Under the pieces are notes generated by a model that had not been told where the DNA came from, searched no databases, and saw nothing but the letters and a program-made list of their open reading frames with translations. A DNA stretch of 64,000 nucleotides. Source: Zantedeschia hybrid cultivar. Its lineage: Eukaryota > Streptophyta > Magnoliopsida > Alismatales > Araceae. Positions 34,558-46,073 of this stretch are shown piece after piece (position 1 is the first letter of the stretch; every line of letters starts with the position of its first letter). The stretch lies in assembly GCA_030544215.1 (NCBI GenBank), contig JARZZO010000002.1, positions 74,283,150 through 74,347,149 of the forward strand, in the 5' to 3' direction. Both the position numbers and the translations under genes were made by a program.

Positions 34558-35149
34558 GCTTATCTAACTGTTCATATCTTTGTGCTTGGACTTGGCTTCA
34601 TCTGAGCCCAGTTCACTTAAGATCATTTGGTTGTACTTAAAACATAATCGGATGGAAAAGATTTTGTAAGGAAATCAATTTTCAAGAAAATGAAAACGTA
34701 ATCAACCATTTGGCTTTTCTGAAAATCTTTTCTTGAAAATCTTTTTTATCATTTGTTTGCTCGTAAAATCTTTTCTTGAGAATGACTTCGCACATTTGTT
34801 TGCTTATAAAAAAATCAGCATTACAATTTTTTTAACATAGATATCATACTTAAGTGAACTGAACTGAGAGAATACCCCAATTCGACATTAGATTAGACAA
34901 TTCAAATTAAAAAAGTCATATTTTCACATGATCAAAATTCATATCTAAACATTAAAAGATATTGTTTCTTTTTTTTTTAATTTTCACCTTGGGATAAGTT
35001 TGATATGGTTCTACGTAAAATTGTAATATCTTAAATTTTAAAGATATAAATATAAGCAATTTCATAAGGAGAATAACTTACTACACCCTTAGGAGTCTTG
35101 ATGCTACAGTCAAACTATAAAAATTAATAATAATTAAAAAAAATGAAAC

Positions 35150-35600
35150 CACCAATATATCCTACATGTCTACATAATTAGATTTTCTATCAGACATCTT
35201 AAAAAATAAGAAAAATTCAAGGCTAGATGAACAGTAATATACTATTCATTGAGGATAGGCTTTTTTATTTTCATAATTTTTTTGAAAAGCTTTTAAAATG
35301 ACCTACATGCTCATATAATTCGATTTTCAATCGGACATCTCAAAAAAAGATGAAAGTTAAAAAACTGAGCCCTAATGAATACACTACTGTTCATTGGGGC
35401 ACAATTTTTTATTTTTTTTATTTTTTAATTTTTTTGTGAAATTCCCATGACATGTCCTACATGCATATCTAATTCGATTTTAGATTGAGCATCCCAAAAA
35501 AAAATGAAAATTTAAAAACCTAGCCCCAATGAACAGTAGTATACTATTCATGGAGCTAAGGTTTTTGAATTTTATTTTATTTTTAGTTCTCTTCTCCTAT
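35150..35600. repeat. Three tandem units of about 154 bp
   Basis: Units start around CCTACATG at 35160, 35310 and 35457. Each contains ATTCGATTTT (or a variant), CATC(T/C)(C/T)(A)AAAAA, a GA-rich stretch and ATGAACAGT...ACTATTCAT or a variant. The ATTCATTG and TTCGATTTT words also occur inside the family 1 MITEs, suggesting a shared origin. Confidence 0.65.
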
Positions 35601-36924
35601 TAAAAATCTAATTATATAATGATGAAGGTAATGTTGGGGATTCTTCAAAAAAAAAAAAAAAATTTGATGTGGTGCATGAGAAATTAAAAATTAAACTTGA
35701 GTTATTCATAAAAAATATGCCAATAGTCCTTATCACACATATGAAAATTGTCGGGACGTCTTAGAAAACTGCATAGGGGTTATCCACTGGGGATGTCAAA
35801 ATACTGAGTTAGAGGGAGTCAACATACGGTTGATTGATATTTTCAAGATTACCAAATAAACTTTTAGATCATATTTTTTTGAAAACTTTTTCCTAACTGG
35901 CATTTTACTGAGTACCAAATGGACCCTCAGAGGATCAGTGAATTGGATCGTAGATCAGTTAAGTGGAATGGGCAGAACATTATACTGCACGTAGGAAGGG
36001 GATTTGGGCGGGTTAAATTGGGCTAGGGAGTAATAATTTAATAGAAAATTACCCAACTTAAATTCAAAATAATGAATTTGAGTGGACTGAATTTTGTCAC
36101 GTCGGCCTACCCTAGCCAGTTTTTTAAAACAAAAAAAAAAATCAATTATGGGGGATATCAATCGTAAAAGTTTTTTCTTTGACAGTTTTTAGAAGTGCCT
36201 AGATGTGTTTGTTATCTTAATTTATCCATTAAAGTCTGAAATCGTACAGAGGAGCTTAATTAATAGCATTTGACAAAATTGTATACTTCACCCTTCATTG
36301 CAGATAGATACTTCTGCAGTTATCCATTTAATAGTACAAGAAATTAACTGGTCACATTATGTGAAGAAGCGATCACGCAGCAACGTGCTAGAAGGATGTT
36401 TCAAAAATGGATCACCCCAGATTTTGCTGCTACTACAAGGCCTCCATGGTCTCAACTTTAAGTATGCTATTTTTTTAGTTTATATATATATATATATATA
36501 TAATGGATCTCATATAGTCATATTTTAGATCTAAGACTTCAGCGTAATCAGTGCAACCTGACTCTCACGTAAGAGTTAATCCAAAAATTATGTGTTGGAT
36601 ACAACATGGGCCAACTTGAGCTAAGTCCAGGTTTAATCCTACCCAGTCCAAATTTCTTCCATATCAGTTCAAATTCAAAATAGCCCATGTTAGCAATGCC
36701 CCCTAGGCATTATAGTATAAGTTATAGCTGCCATATGATCAAATGAATCAGAAGATTCCAAGTCACTGCATCCTCTCGAAAGAAGTGCAGTGTACCTTAG
36801 ATGTGATGCACTATCCGATCAACCAATCAAACGACAGTTGTATAACAATCCCTAACGAGAACCGGAGTCTAAATTGATGAAAGTTTGCAAGGACGTCTTT
36901 GAAGAAAAAAAAAAAAAAGGAAAA

Positions 36925-37220
36925 GGGTTAACCTGGGAACAAATTCTTTTCTTTGCCCCATCCATTTGGGTTTCCAGGTCACAATCAAGTTACGAATGCT
37001 AGATAAATTCTTTCTCCACTTTCGGGAAAACATAGTATTTGATTCCCAATATAGGTGTTAAAAAAGGACCTTTATCGTATAGCTTTCCAAGTGAACAAGC
37101 TACCGTAACCAATATTCTTCTCTTCCCCTCCCACGGGAACGCCATCCCATTAAAGAAACCGGTCGAACAAATCTTTCAGAGGCATCATCGTATCTCTTGG
37201 TGGTGCCTCCGGGGCATCCT
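36925..37220. repeat. Duplicate of the G3Pp 3' flank, distal copy
   Basis: GGGTTTCCAGGTCACAATC, GCATAGTATTTGATTC-like words, ATAGGTGTTAAAAAA and GCCTCCGGGGCATCCT line up in order and orientation with 40985-41345 (about 75-80% alike over at least 170 bp). It has no coding part. It may be the tail of a lost tandem copy of the transporter gene. Confidence 0.7.
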
Positions 37221-37482
37221 TATAAATGAAACATAATTATCCCTCGCAAGCATATCTTTTCTTCAATTATCATAAATATCACCCTACACACATTTTACCC
37301 AGAATTGCTGCAAAATATACCCTGTATCACAACTACTCTTCACATGCCATCATTTGTTTGACATTTATGAGAGACAAAATAGTAAAAATCGGGAAAAGTG
37401 CATCTGAGATGCGCCACTACATGCATTTGATGTGCGTACACACATAAATAAAACAAAGTCTACAACTGGGCCACAGATAAAA

Positions 37483-39297
37483 CTAGTTTCAAACTCGTGC
37501 GATGTACGGCATTTATGTCAAATTATTTAAAGTATATAATAAACTTAACTTTACGATGAAAATATCATATTGATTTAAATAATTTCATCTTAGTATAATT
37601 TTAATTTTAAGCAAATAATCAAGTATAAAGATAATTTTACATGAGAAATATTAAACTTTTAATTCTAAAGACTCTAATATGAAGGCATTTCGATCGCATG
37701 TTAAACTGTATTAGTGCTAGTTATGTGAGTTTAATGAAGAGATCTTTAGAGATCTAAAACAGTGTTGAAAAAGAAAAAAAAAAGTAGTAAATAACTAAAT
37801 ATAAACATAATTTTGTATGAGGACTACGAGGAAACTATAACAATGAGCAAATTGAGTAAAATATTATTTGAGTACAATAGATAACGATGGTACTTCCACG
37901 TAATAAAGAATTTAACAGCATCGTTATTCAAAAATAGATCATTCATGAAGAGTACTATAGATGAAGATTGGTTTCAAGTAAAGATATAGAAGATATGTTT
38001 CTAAATTTAGAATGTCGAGTTGTTTTATTTGTTTAGTGGCTTATCGTATATATTAATATACATAAAAATATTAATATGTTATATGTATAACTAAAATTAT
38101 TATAACTGAAAAATATTCTATGTGAGTATAGATATTAAATATATATGATATGACAGTTATTAATACATAAAAATTAACATAATAAATAATAAATACAAAT
38201 AACAAAAAAGTATATAACACATGAGCTAAATAAATCTATAAGATAGTTAAATAAATAGATTAAGACAAATATTTTTTAATAATATTATTTCTTATTTAAC
38301 ACTAATGTAATTTAAAATTTTTAATTTATTTTATACTATTTTTATTATAATATAAATAAATTATAATTTAAAAATAATATTTTTGTTGCTAACCAAGTTC
38401 CTCAATTTTAAGGGAACCCATGATCCCAAGAGAGTTATGACATTAATTAGTAGTTTTGAAATGGGTGGAGGTGAGAGTTATAGTCATTAATGAGTTTTTT
38501 TTAAAATGAATGGAGATGAAAGGCAAGAAATAATCATAATGGTTACGTGCGTTACTGACTTCTCTTAAGAATTGTTTAATAATTTTTTTGACGAAAAAGA
38601 ATATAAGAGTGCAACATCAACTGGGTTAAAAATTCAATTTTATTAGTATAGTATAGATACTTAAAAATATTATTATATATTATAACTAAAAATGTTATAA
38701 ATAAAAAATATTGCGCCTATAAATATTAAATATTATATAATATGATAATTATTAACATATAAAAATTAACATGATAAATAATAAATACAAATAATATATG
38801 ACAAAAAAGTATATAACATATGAGTTAAATAAATTTACAAGATAAGTTTAATAAAATAGAGTAAGAAAAATATTTAGGAATAATATTATTTCGTATTTAA
38901 TACTAATATAAATTTTAATTTTAATTTATTTTATATTATTTTATTATATATAAATAAATTATAATAAAAATAATTCAAAAATAATATTTTTATTACCATA
39001 GAACTTTCTTAATTTTGGGGGGGGAGGGTGCCCCTCGCCCTCCTACGTCTGTCCCTGAGTGAGAGAGAGAGATAATTATAACCATTAATGAGTGGTTCTA
39101 AAATATGCGGGGTGAGATTTATGGTTATTAATGAATTATTTTGAAATGAGTGAGAGTGAGAAAGAAAATGAATAATCATAATGAATATGACCATTAATGA
39201 CTTCCTAAGAATTGTTTGATAATATTTTTGGAGAGAAAGCATCTTAGGCTGCCACGTCAACAGGGTTAAAAACTCTGTTTTATTAGTATAATATAGA
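37483..39297 (-). mobile_element. Helitron-like element 1 with two 5' modules
   Basis: On the minus strand it begins TCTATATTATACTAATAAAA at 39297, preceded by A. It ends GAAACTAG at 37483, followed by T, with an upstream CCGT...ACGA short stem. TC start, CTAG end, insertion between A and T, and no target duplication are the Helitron signature. A second TCTATACTATACTAATAAAA start, also preceded by A, occurs at 38657, so the 5' end is present twice. There is no Rep/helicase coding capacity, so it is non-autonomous. Homologous, in opposite orientation, to 59972-62493. Confidence 0.82.
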
Positions 39298-39842
39298 TGA
39301 GAATCCAATATATATGGTGACTTGTTCAAATCAAACCAATGGTTTGGCTGGAGCCATCATCGCCAACCGAAATTTAGATTTATGCTGAAGATCACTTTTT
39401 TGGGGAAAATTAGTTTCCTGTCCAATATTTCATTGTCTAGTTAATTTCCAGTCCATTTGAGTAGGATCTTCTAAAATTTTACCTCTCACAGTTGACTCCC
39501 CCCACATTAGGAATAATAGAAATCCAAAACGCCCTCGTCAGATATTGAGACATCCTTTTTTTTTTTTTTTTTTTCTAATGTACTAGAGAATCTAGACAGT
39601 TGAGGCACCGGTGGGTCAATCTATTGTAGGTTCTGATGCATAGTATTATGTAGATTCTGCATTTTCTAATACTTGTCCTACAGTTCTGCGTGAACCTTGA
39701 TGTATATTCTTCCAAAAGTTCATTTGCTTTTATTTGATGGACGCCTGGACATGAAGTTAAATATTTTTCTTGTTACGCCATCATATCAAAGATACTGACG
39801 GAAATCAGATGACATGGATCTAAAAATTAAAACTTGAGTATA

Positions 39843-40223
39843 CATACTTGGTGTAATGATCGCTGCTGCACTGCAGGATATTGTACCAAGTAATTAAAAA
39901 AAAAAAAATTTTAAAAAATTACCCCGGGGCCTATATCTTCCACATGTCCGTGAGGTCGATCTTCAATTAGATGATCAAAAATATTTTTAAGAAAATAAAA
40001 AATAGAGCCTTGATGAACGGTAATCTGTCCTTAACAGACTGAACATCATAATAATTTTTTATTTTAAAATATTTTTCACCGTTCAACCAGAGATCAACTT
40101 ATACAGACATGTAATGTATGCAGAGTCCTAACCTTAAAAAAAAAATAAAAAAAAAAATAAAAAAAAAATTATACTTGCTGGAATGCCCTCCGTTGCAAGT
40201 GTGGGAGCAGTACAGCAAGTATA
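39843..40223. mobile_element. Foldback MITE, family 1, copy D
   Basis: CATACTTGGTGTAATGATC on the left faces GGAGCAGTACAGCAAGTATA on the right. The core contains GTGAGGTCGATCTTCAATTAG and its rough inverse, and A-rich runs. It is non-coding. Confidence 0.6.
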
Positions 40224-40984
40224 ACTATTAAAAACTTTGATGAAATTTAGATGTTTCGTGTAGTAGAGTTGGTTCATGGACTAAGAATTAAATGAGGTCC
40301 ACGGTTGGACAGGATGTCGATTTTTCTTTTCTTTTTTCCCTTTTTGGTGGTGGTGGGGTGTGGTCGTTCCATCCCAACCCATACTGACCAAAGCTGAAAC
40401 CTCTACCCGACCGGACATTATCGGGTTAGATTGGATCGCGTCAAAGTTGGACAACAAGTTGCATCCCTCCTCTGGATCCTGCGCAGAAGCGCAAGCTACA
40501 TCATCAAATTGGAATCTGAGTAGATCTGAGCCAAAAGATGCATTAAATTTATGCAACTGTGTCAACTAAGTTCTTCCCAGCCAAACATGCACCATCAAAT
40601 GCAATGCCTTTACTGCATCTATTGAGCATTTGTAGTTTGAACCATCCAATAAGTTGGGATGATACGTTTAGAAAACTTCGTTATGGCGGCTTCCACATCT
40701 CCCCATCCCCTAGCTGGTCCAATATAAATCTTCGATTTCGACAATTTAGCTAATGAATCCATTTTGCCATCTCTGTTTCTCTCTACCTGGAAATCAACTT
40801 AACAGAGTAGGAAACCCCATACCTCCTCCTCATTCCCCTTCATTACATCCAGTTGAAGAAAAGGAATGAATTGCAAAGGCTTTGTAAGATTTACATGGAG
40901 TAGGCAGAACGTCAACATACAGATATTAGAGACGCAGTTGAAACGGAGGGTCAATTTACATAAAATGGCTTGCAAGCCCAAGCA

Positions 40985-41345
40985 AAAAAAGGGCTAATCT
41001 GAGAACATATCCTTTGCTTTTCCCCATCCATATGGGTTTCCAAGTTACAATCGAACTACAGATGCTAGAAAATTTCTTCCTCCATGTTCAGGGAACCATA
41101 GCATTTGATTCTCGAAATAGGTGTTAAAAAAAAAAACTGAAATCCTCTATGTCTTCTTTTAAAGGGGACTCAATCAGTAAAGAGAAAAAGAAAGAGACGA
41201 ATTTTGCTAACCAAGTCCCCTCAAAAAAAAAGACCCTTTCAGCACTTTCACAGTCCTCCCTTGGCGGTGGCAGGTAACTACATCACGAGTCTCGGACCGG
41301 ACCTTTACATGGTCGCGCCTCCGGGCATCCTACGAGCACACTAAA
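40985..41345. repeat. Duplicate of the G3Pp 3' flank, proximal copy
   Basis: This is the partner of 36925-37220, in direct orientation about 4.1 kb apart. Shared words include CCCCATCCAT, GGGTTTCCA, ATTTGATTC, ATAGGTGTTAAAAAA and CCTCCGGG-CATCCT. It lies 330-690 bp beyond the transporter stop codon. Confidence 0.7.
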
Positions 41346-41674
41346 CAGGGGCCTCCCGCCTCCCCTTGCTGTCCAGAATATACCGAAGGCACACTCTTCT
41401 TCTCCCCTGCCCAGCCACAGGCCCACAGCACAAGGCAAGAGCGAACACACTGGGGAATACCAGAATGTACCAAAAAATCGGGTTATTGTGTGCAAATCTC
41501 ACCGTCCATCCACACAAAGGAGCCTGCCCTGCCGTCCACAGCCCCGCAACGGGCCTACGGCTTCACAACCTCTGGTGAAGAATAAACACACCAGAGTTGG
41601 GGAAACCTAAAACAGGAGAAGCACGTATAATCCCTGACCCTGTAGAGGTCCCCCACCGGTGGCCACCCACCTAT

Positions 41675-43373
41675 TTACACTTCCGTCGCCAAGGGAGACG
41701 CCAAAGGATCATCGGCACCACATGACCTAGAAGACTCCATCTTTGCGGTCACCTCAGCCACCACGAGCTTCGTCAGGAGCAGGCCGGCGACGAACGCCGC
41801 GGCCATCAACATCGTGAACACGTCGTTCCAGCTCTTGGCCGACACATAGCCCGTCAGCAGCGGCCCGAGCGCCGCGCCCACCGACCCCGTCCCGTCGATG
41901 ATGGCCGTTACCGTAGCCAGAGCCCGGGAGTTACCGTTCAGGGAAGAGTGCGTGCCCAGATCCGCCGAGACGGCCGTGGTGATGAGCGCGTAGGGCCCGT
42001 TGACGAATATGCCGGCCACGAACATGAGGGCGATGTTCCAGTACAGCGATATGCTGCCGTAGACGCGGTAGAAGAAGAGGGCCGGGATGGCGCAGTACAT
42101 GAAGCCCGCGGCCGTGATGGCCCGCGCGTCCAGCCGGTCCGAGATGTGGCCGGCAAGGATCCCGCCCAGCACGCCTCCGACGTCGAACAGGGTCGACAGG
42201 GTGCCCGCCACGGAGTCCGACAAGTACTTGCCGTCGATGGCTGCAAGCAGGAAGCTTGGCAGGTTAGAAGAACTAGTCTTTGCAGCAACATAGGCAGAAA
42301 GGAAGCAACAAGGAAGAGAAAGAGCTCTCACCAGTATGACTGATGTAGAAGGGCAGCCAGTACAAGAAAGTATAGGCCACCAACTTGCAGAAGAAGAGAC
42401 AGAGCGCGAAGGGCGCCACGCCGGGGATCCTCCACGCTTCAACGAAGCCCACTGCCTTCTCCTTTTCCTCTGTCCTCTCCCCCGGAAGAGGCTCGGACTC
42501 TTTCCTCTCCGCCAGAAGAGGCTCGGACGCTTCCGTCTTTTCTGAATACTTCATCGTGTCATCTTCCGCGACCCTATCGACGCCCATGGCCTCGGGGCTA
42601 ACGGGCAAGAACAAGAACAACACCACGCCGACGACGGCCATAAGGACGCCCGGGACAACGAAGGACCAGCCCCACCCATACTTCAGCATCACTGCAGCAA
42701 TCAGAGATCCAGTGATGTTGCCCACCGACGTGTGCGCGTTCCAGATACCCATGATTAGCCCTCTCTTGCTCTTTCCAAACCAGTTCCCCAGAACGGCCAC
42801 CACCGATGGCCACCCCGTCGACTGGAACAGGCCCGCCATCATCTGAACCAGCAGGAAGTAGGGAAAGCTGTGCACGTTCAGCCAGTATCCGGCGCCGAAC
42901 AGGGAGGTGAACAGGCCCGTCCCTATCATCCCCACCGTCAAGAAGATCCTCAAGTCCAGGCGGTCTCCCAGATGCCCAGCGAAGTACATGCCCAAGGAGT
43001 ACACCGAAAGGAACGCCACATCGATCTCCCCCAGCAGCGCCGTACCGTCCGAGCCATTGAACGGAGCCCAGCCAGCGGCGAGGCCGGAGTTCTCTTGGTT
43101 GGCGCGGAGTGGTCGCAGGAAGTGGGCAGCGGGCCAGTGGTGGAGGCCCAGCCTCGAGGATTTGGGATCGAGCACGCTCTTGACGATGCTGGTAGTCTTC
43201 CTTGTGGCGTGGTAGCTGGCGTAGGCGAAGAATGTGAGCAACAGCACGATGGTCTGGTTCGTTCTGAAGCTGAAGGCGGAGCGCTTGATGTGCTCGACGA
43301 AACGGATGCCGGGGGGCTTGCCGCTGGTCGATGTCTCGGCTTCCATAGTTGTAGAATCGCCCAAGGAACCCAT
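41675..43373 (-). CDS. G3Pp: Glycerol-3-phosphate transporter (G3Pp family, MFS)
   Basis: Two coding exons, 43373-42332 and 42240-41675, are joined over a 91-bp intron (donor GTGAGAG, acceptor TTGCAG) that restores FYISHTAIDGKYL. The product is 535 residues, close to plant G3Pp proteins, in the organophosphate:phosphate antiporter branch of the MFS. It would exchange glycerol-3-phosphate and phosphate across a membrane. The start MGSLGDSTTMEAE precedes IRFVEHIKRS. Span 1 is near residues 40-55 (LLLTFFAYASYHATRKTTSI), followed by a long loop, GDRLDLR (loop 2-3), and six spans ending PVSPEAMGV. A charged central loop (about 295-340) separates the two halves. The second half has LFDVGGVLGGILAGHISDRLDARA. 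No lesions are seen and third positions are GC-rich. The probable 5' UTR intron and P1BS motifs are listed separately. Confidence 0.93.
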
Positions 43374-43471
43374 GGATGAAAGCAGGGAATTTTACACTTC
43401 TGGCGGTTGGCGTTGCTGCTGTTCGGAGATTGGGACGTTGTGTTCCTTCACCAAGACAGGTGGGGCGTCAT

Positions 43472-44253
43472 CTGTACGCACAACAAAATAAGAAAGAACG
43501 AGTTTTTCGATTACGACACAAAAAATAAAATTTTGACTATGTTGGCGTATCGAAGCACGAACATATTTGAAAACACAAGTAGCGTACAAGACTACTGATT
43601 GGCCGCCAGGCAAACTCTAAACCAAGATTAATAAGCGTTGTATGCTCTGTGATTTGCAAGCATAGAACTTGCATCAATGCCCAATTTGATAGAATTAGTT
43701 ATTCTGCTTCAAACTGAATTATTGAAACTTGGGATCAAACAGATGAAAACGTTGTGTCATTCCGCACTTTCGAGTAGCGACCATACCAAATGAGATGAGA
43801 CCCAGCAAAAGAACAAATTTCTGGACCGCTTGAGACCAAAAACAGAGAGAGAAAAAAAAAGATAGCACGACGGTGGCACAATTTTCAGATGGCTCTCTTG
43901 CTCGATACAGCAAAGGGACGCGAGGATTTTGGTTTCTGATACAGTTAAGAGAGGATAGACAAGCAAAGAACCGGATTTGGATACATGCAACGGAAAGCAG
44001 AAGATTAGCGAGCAAAAACCGAAAGGAATGGACGGTGCTGCTTCCAATTAGAACCGCTCTACGCTACAAGAAACAAATCGAAATATCTTCTAAACAGCAG
44101 ATATTAAAAAAATAACAATTAATCCGGCATGTATATAGTCCCTCAAAGCCGGGTTCCTCGTAGAAAAAAGAAAGTATGAAAAGCAAACACAATCGAGTCC
44201 ATGCGACGGAACGATTGAAACAAAAATGGGACGCCATGACAGGTGATGTCTAC
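43472..44253 (-). other. Probable 5' UTR intron of the G3Pp gene
   Basis: On the minus strand TTCAG|GTAGAC at 44254/44253 is a good donor, and a pyrimidine-rich stretch ending GTGCGTACAG at 43472 is a good acceptor, about 100 bp before the start codon. A GA-rich stretch at 44290-44345 upstream looks like a 5' UTR leader. This is inferred from splice-site quality only. Confidence 0.5.
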
Positions 44254-44758
44254 CTGAACAGTGCTCGTTTCGACGCAATCCCGATACCTTCTTCCTTCCT
44301 GCTCGCCTCCTCTTCTCTTCTTCTTCCCTCTCCCCTACCAGTTTTCCTCTGCTTTCCTTTCCCCCTAACTCTTGCAGGCCTGCCGCCGCACGCGAAGCTA
44401 ATAGCATGGAGAGGAAAGCGGCTTTGGTAACGACGTCTTAAAGACGAACGCCCACAACATTTCAAACCCTCCGTACCCATTCCATTTTCCCTTTCCCAGG
44501 CCTCTCCTTTTGTCCTAATTTCAGCATTTGCCATCCGAAAGATTTGCCCTTTGCATGCTTGATTAATCCCTACGCAACGGTGGAGGGTGAGATCACCTCC
44601 CAATTCCCATCCTTCATCCTATTGTGGGCTGCCACATGGCAGCAATATGGAGGAAAACCCCAGGAGCCTTGAGGTCAGCAGCCGAAAGGCTTTTAAAAAT
44701 TAACCCTGACACACACTTACCTGGGAGGCAGTAGGGCAGCGTAATAAATATATTTTTT

Positions 44759-44766
44759 TATTTATA
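44759..44766 (-). promoter_or_regulatory. Candidate TATA box of the G3Pp gene
   Basis: TATAAATA on the minus strand lies about 500 bp upstream of the proposed 5' UTR donor, with another TATAAAAAT at about 44780. Local DNA is AT-rich, so chance matches are likely. Confidence 0.3.
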
Positions 44767-46032
44767 CTTTTTATTTTTATAAGATTCAAGAAAGTAAAAA
44801 TGATTATTTCTATGTACTTAAAAGCAAGGATGATTATTTTTGGTTTGAAACTGGAAGTGATTATTTCCCTTCTCTGCTTTCATTTGCACTTTTAACTTTG
44901 AATTAGAAATAAAAATGAAAATTTTTACTTCCTTTTTCAAGTTATCTTATATTTTAAATTTTATTTATATTTATTTCCAAAAAACAAGAGATGGAGAAGA
45001 GCATTGAATTGGGAGAAGAAGAAACTAGGGCAAAGGGATTATGATTTTTTTTCTAATCCTATTGTTTATTCATCCTTTTCTAACTGTTGAATGCAGGATA
45101 ATCCCCATCCAAATTGTTCATGCATTTACATAGATCATCATCCACTGTATTGATACTCACATGGTGTCATCCGTGTGAAGAAGTGTGAGACATTGACCTC
45201 GATTCAGATAGATCCACTGTATTGGTACTTGCGTGGCGACATCTGTGTAAAGGTTTAGACGTCCTCTCACACGTCTCCCAAAAGCGTGGGAGACGTAATT
45301 AGGTTGAATTGACGTGATATAGACAGATTCAAATAAATCTAATCACCTTAGAAATGATAATATTCTATTATAAAATTAAATCTTTTGAATCTCAATTCTC
45401 TAGATTAAAGTGTGTCAATTTCAAATTGAGTTGATACATATAGATTTAGATAAGATCGGTATAGACTTAAATAAGATTGAATTTACATCGTAAATAATTT
45501 CCTATGAAATAGAATCTTCTTGACTTCATTTTTAAATCAGAATGTGGGGACTTACCTCATCTCATCTACCACCTTCTATTATATTATTTATGTGAGAGAT
45601 TAGATGCCGAACCTTACACCAACACGTTGAATCTGTATGCATCGCACCATCACCTTGTCCCAATGGATGTCATTGTCGGATGACTTTTGCTAGTTAATTT
45701 CAACGCGAGTTCACTGATTTCCCTTCCCCTCTCCTTCAAACCAATATTTATTCGTGACAAGGTGACAGAATAATGTTGCGTGTAAGCCAGCTCCCCAGTC
45801 CTCCCGTCACCCGCCGTAAACTGTCCCGACTTCCCTTACCCCCAACCCCCAACATGACGAATTTCCTCCTGCGAGGTGCGTACCCCGGGAGTGACGACCA
45901 TACCGTCACCGACGGGGATCGCAACCGAGGCAGGCCATTCCCGTAATTTCGCGTCAGTTGCGTGCCAGCACCTAATTCGCACTCGCTAGGACTCCGGAAA
46001 CGATGATCCGGTCAGAGAAATAATATCCGTAA

Positions 46033-46073
46033 GAATATCCGGGGAATGATACCCGGATGCCGACCGAATATTC
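46033..46073. promoter_or_regulatory. Pair of P1BS (PHR1-type) motifs
   Basis: GAATATCC (46033-46040) and GAATATTC (46066-46073) both fit GNATATNC, the site bound by PHR1-type phosphate-starvation regulators. They lie about 1.3 kb upstream of the proposed TATA box of the G3Pp gene. Members of this transporter family respond to phosphate in other plants, so a functional link is plausible but unproven. Confidence 0.4.

Larger units (their letters stand above)
34558..37482. other. Intergenic, AT-rich; tandem repeat and duplicated flank listed separately
   Basis: CATTTGGTTGTACT near 34628 and AGTACCAAATGG near 35911 are inverted words that could bound a 1.3-kb non-autonomous transposon, but the match is short. 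The (TA)n run at about 36480-36502 is a microsatellite. No gene was found. Confidence 0.5.
39298..41674. other. Intergenic between Helitron-like element 1 and the G3Pp stop codon
   Basis: It contains MITE copy D (39843-40223), a short GC-richer patch at 40310-40560 without a credible gene, and the duplicated flank at 40985-41345. The part 41580-41674 is likely the 3' UTR of the transporter gene. No canonical AATAAA polyadenylation signal was found on the minus strand close to the stop. Confidence 0.55.

Noticed and set aside
34622..35930. 1.3-kb hAT-type non-autonomous transposon bounded by CATTTGGT words
   Set aside because: The inverted match is only about 8-10 bp and no 8-bp target duplication could be shown.
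41948..43379. Plus-strand frames of 70-170 codons opposite the transporter gene
   Set aside because: Antisense to a well-supported MFS transporter with GC-rich third positions.
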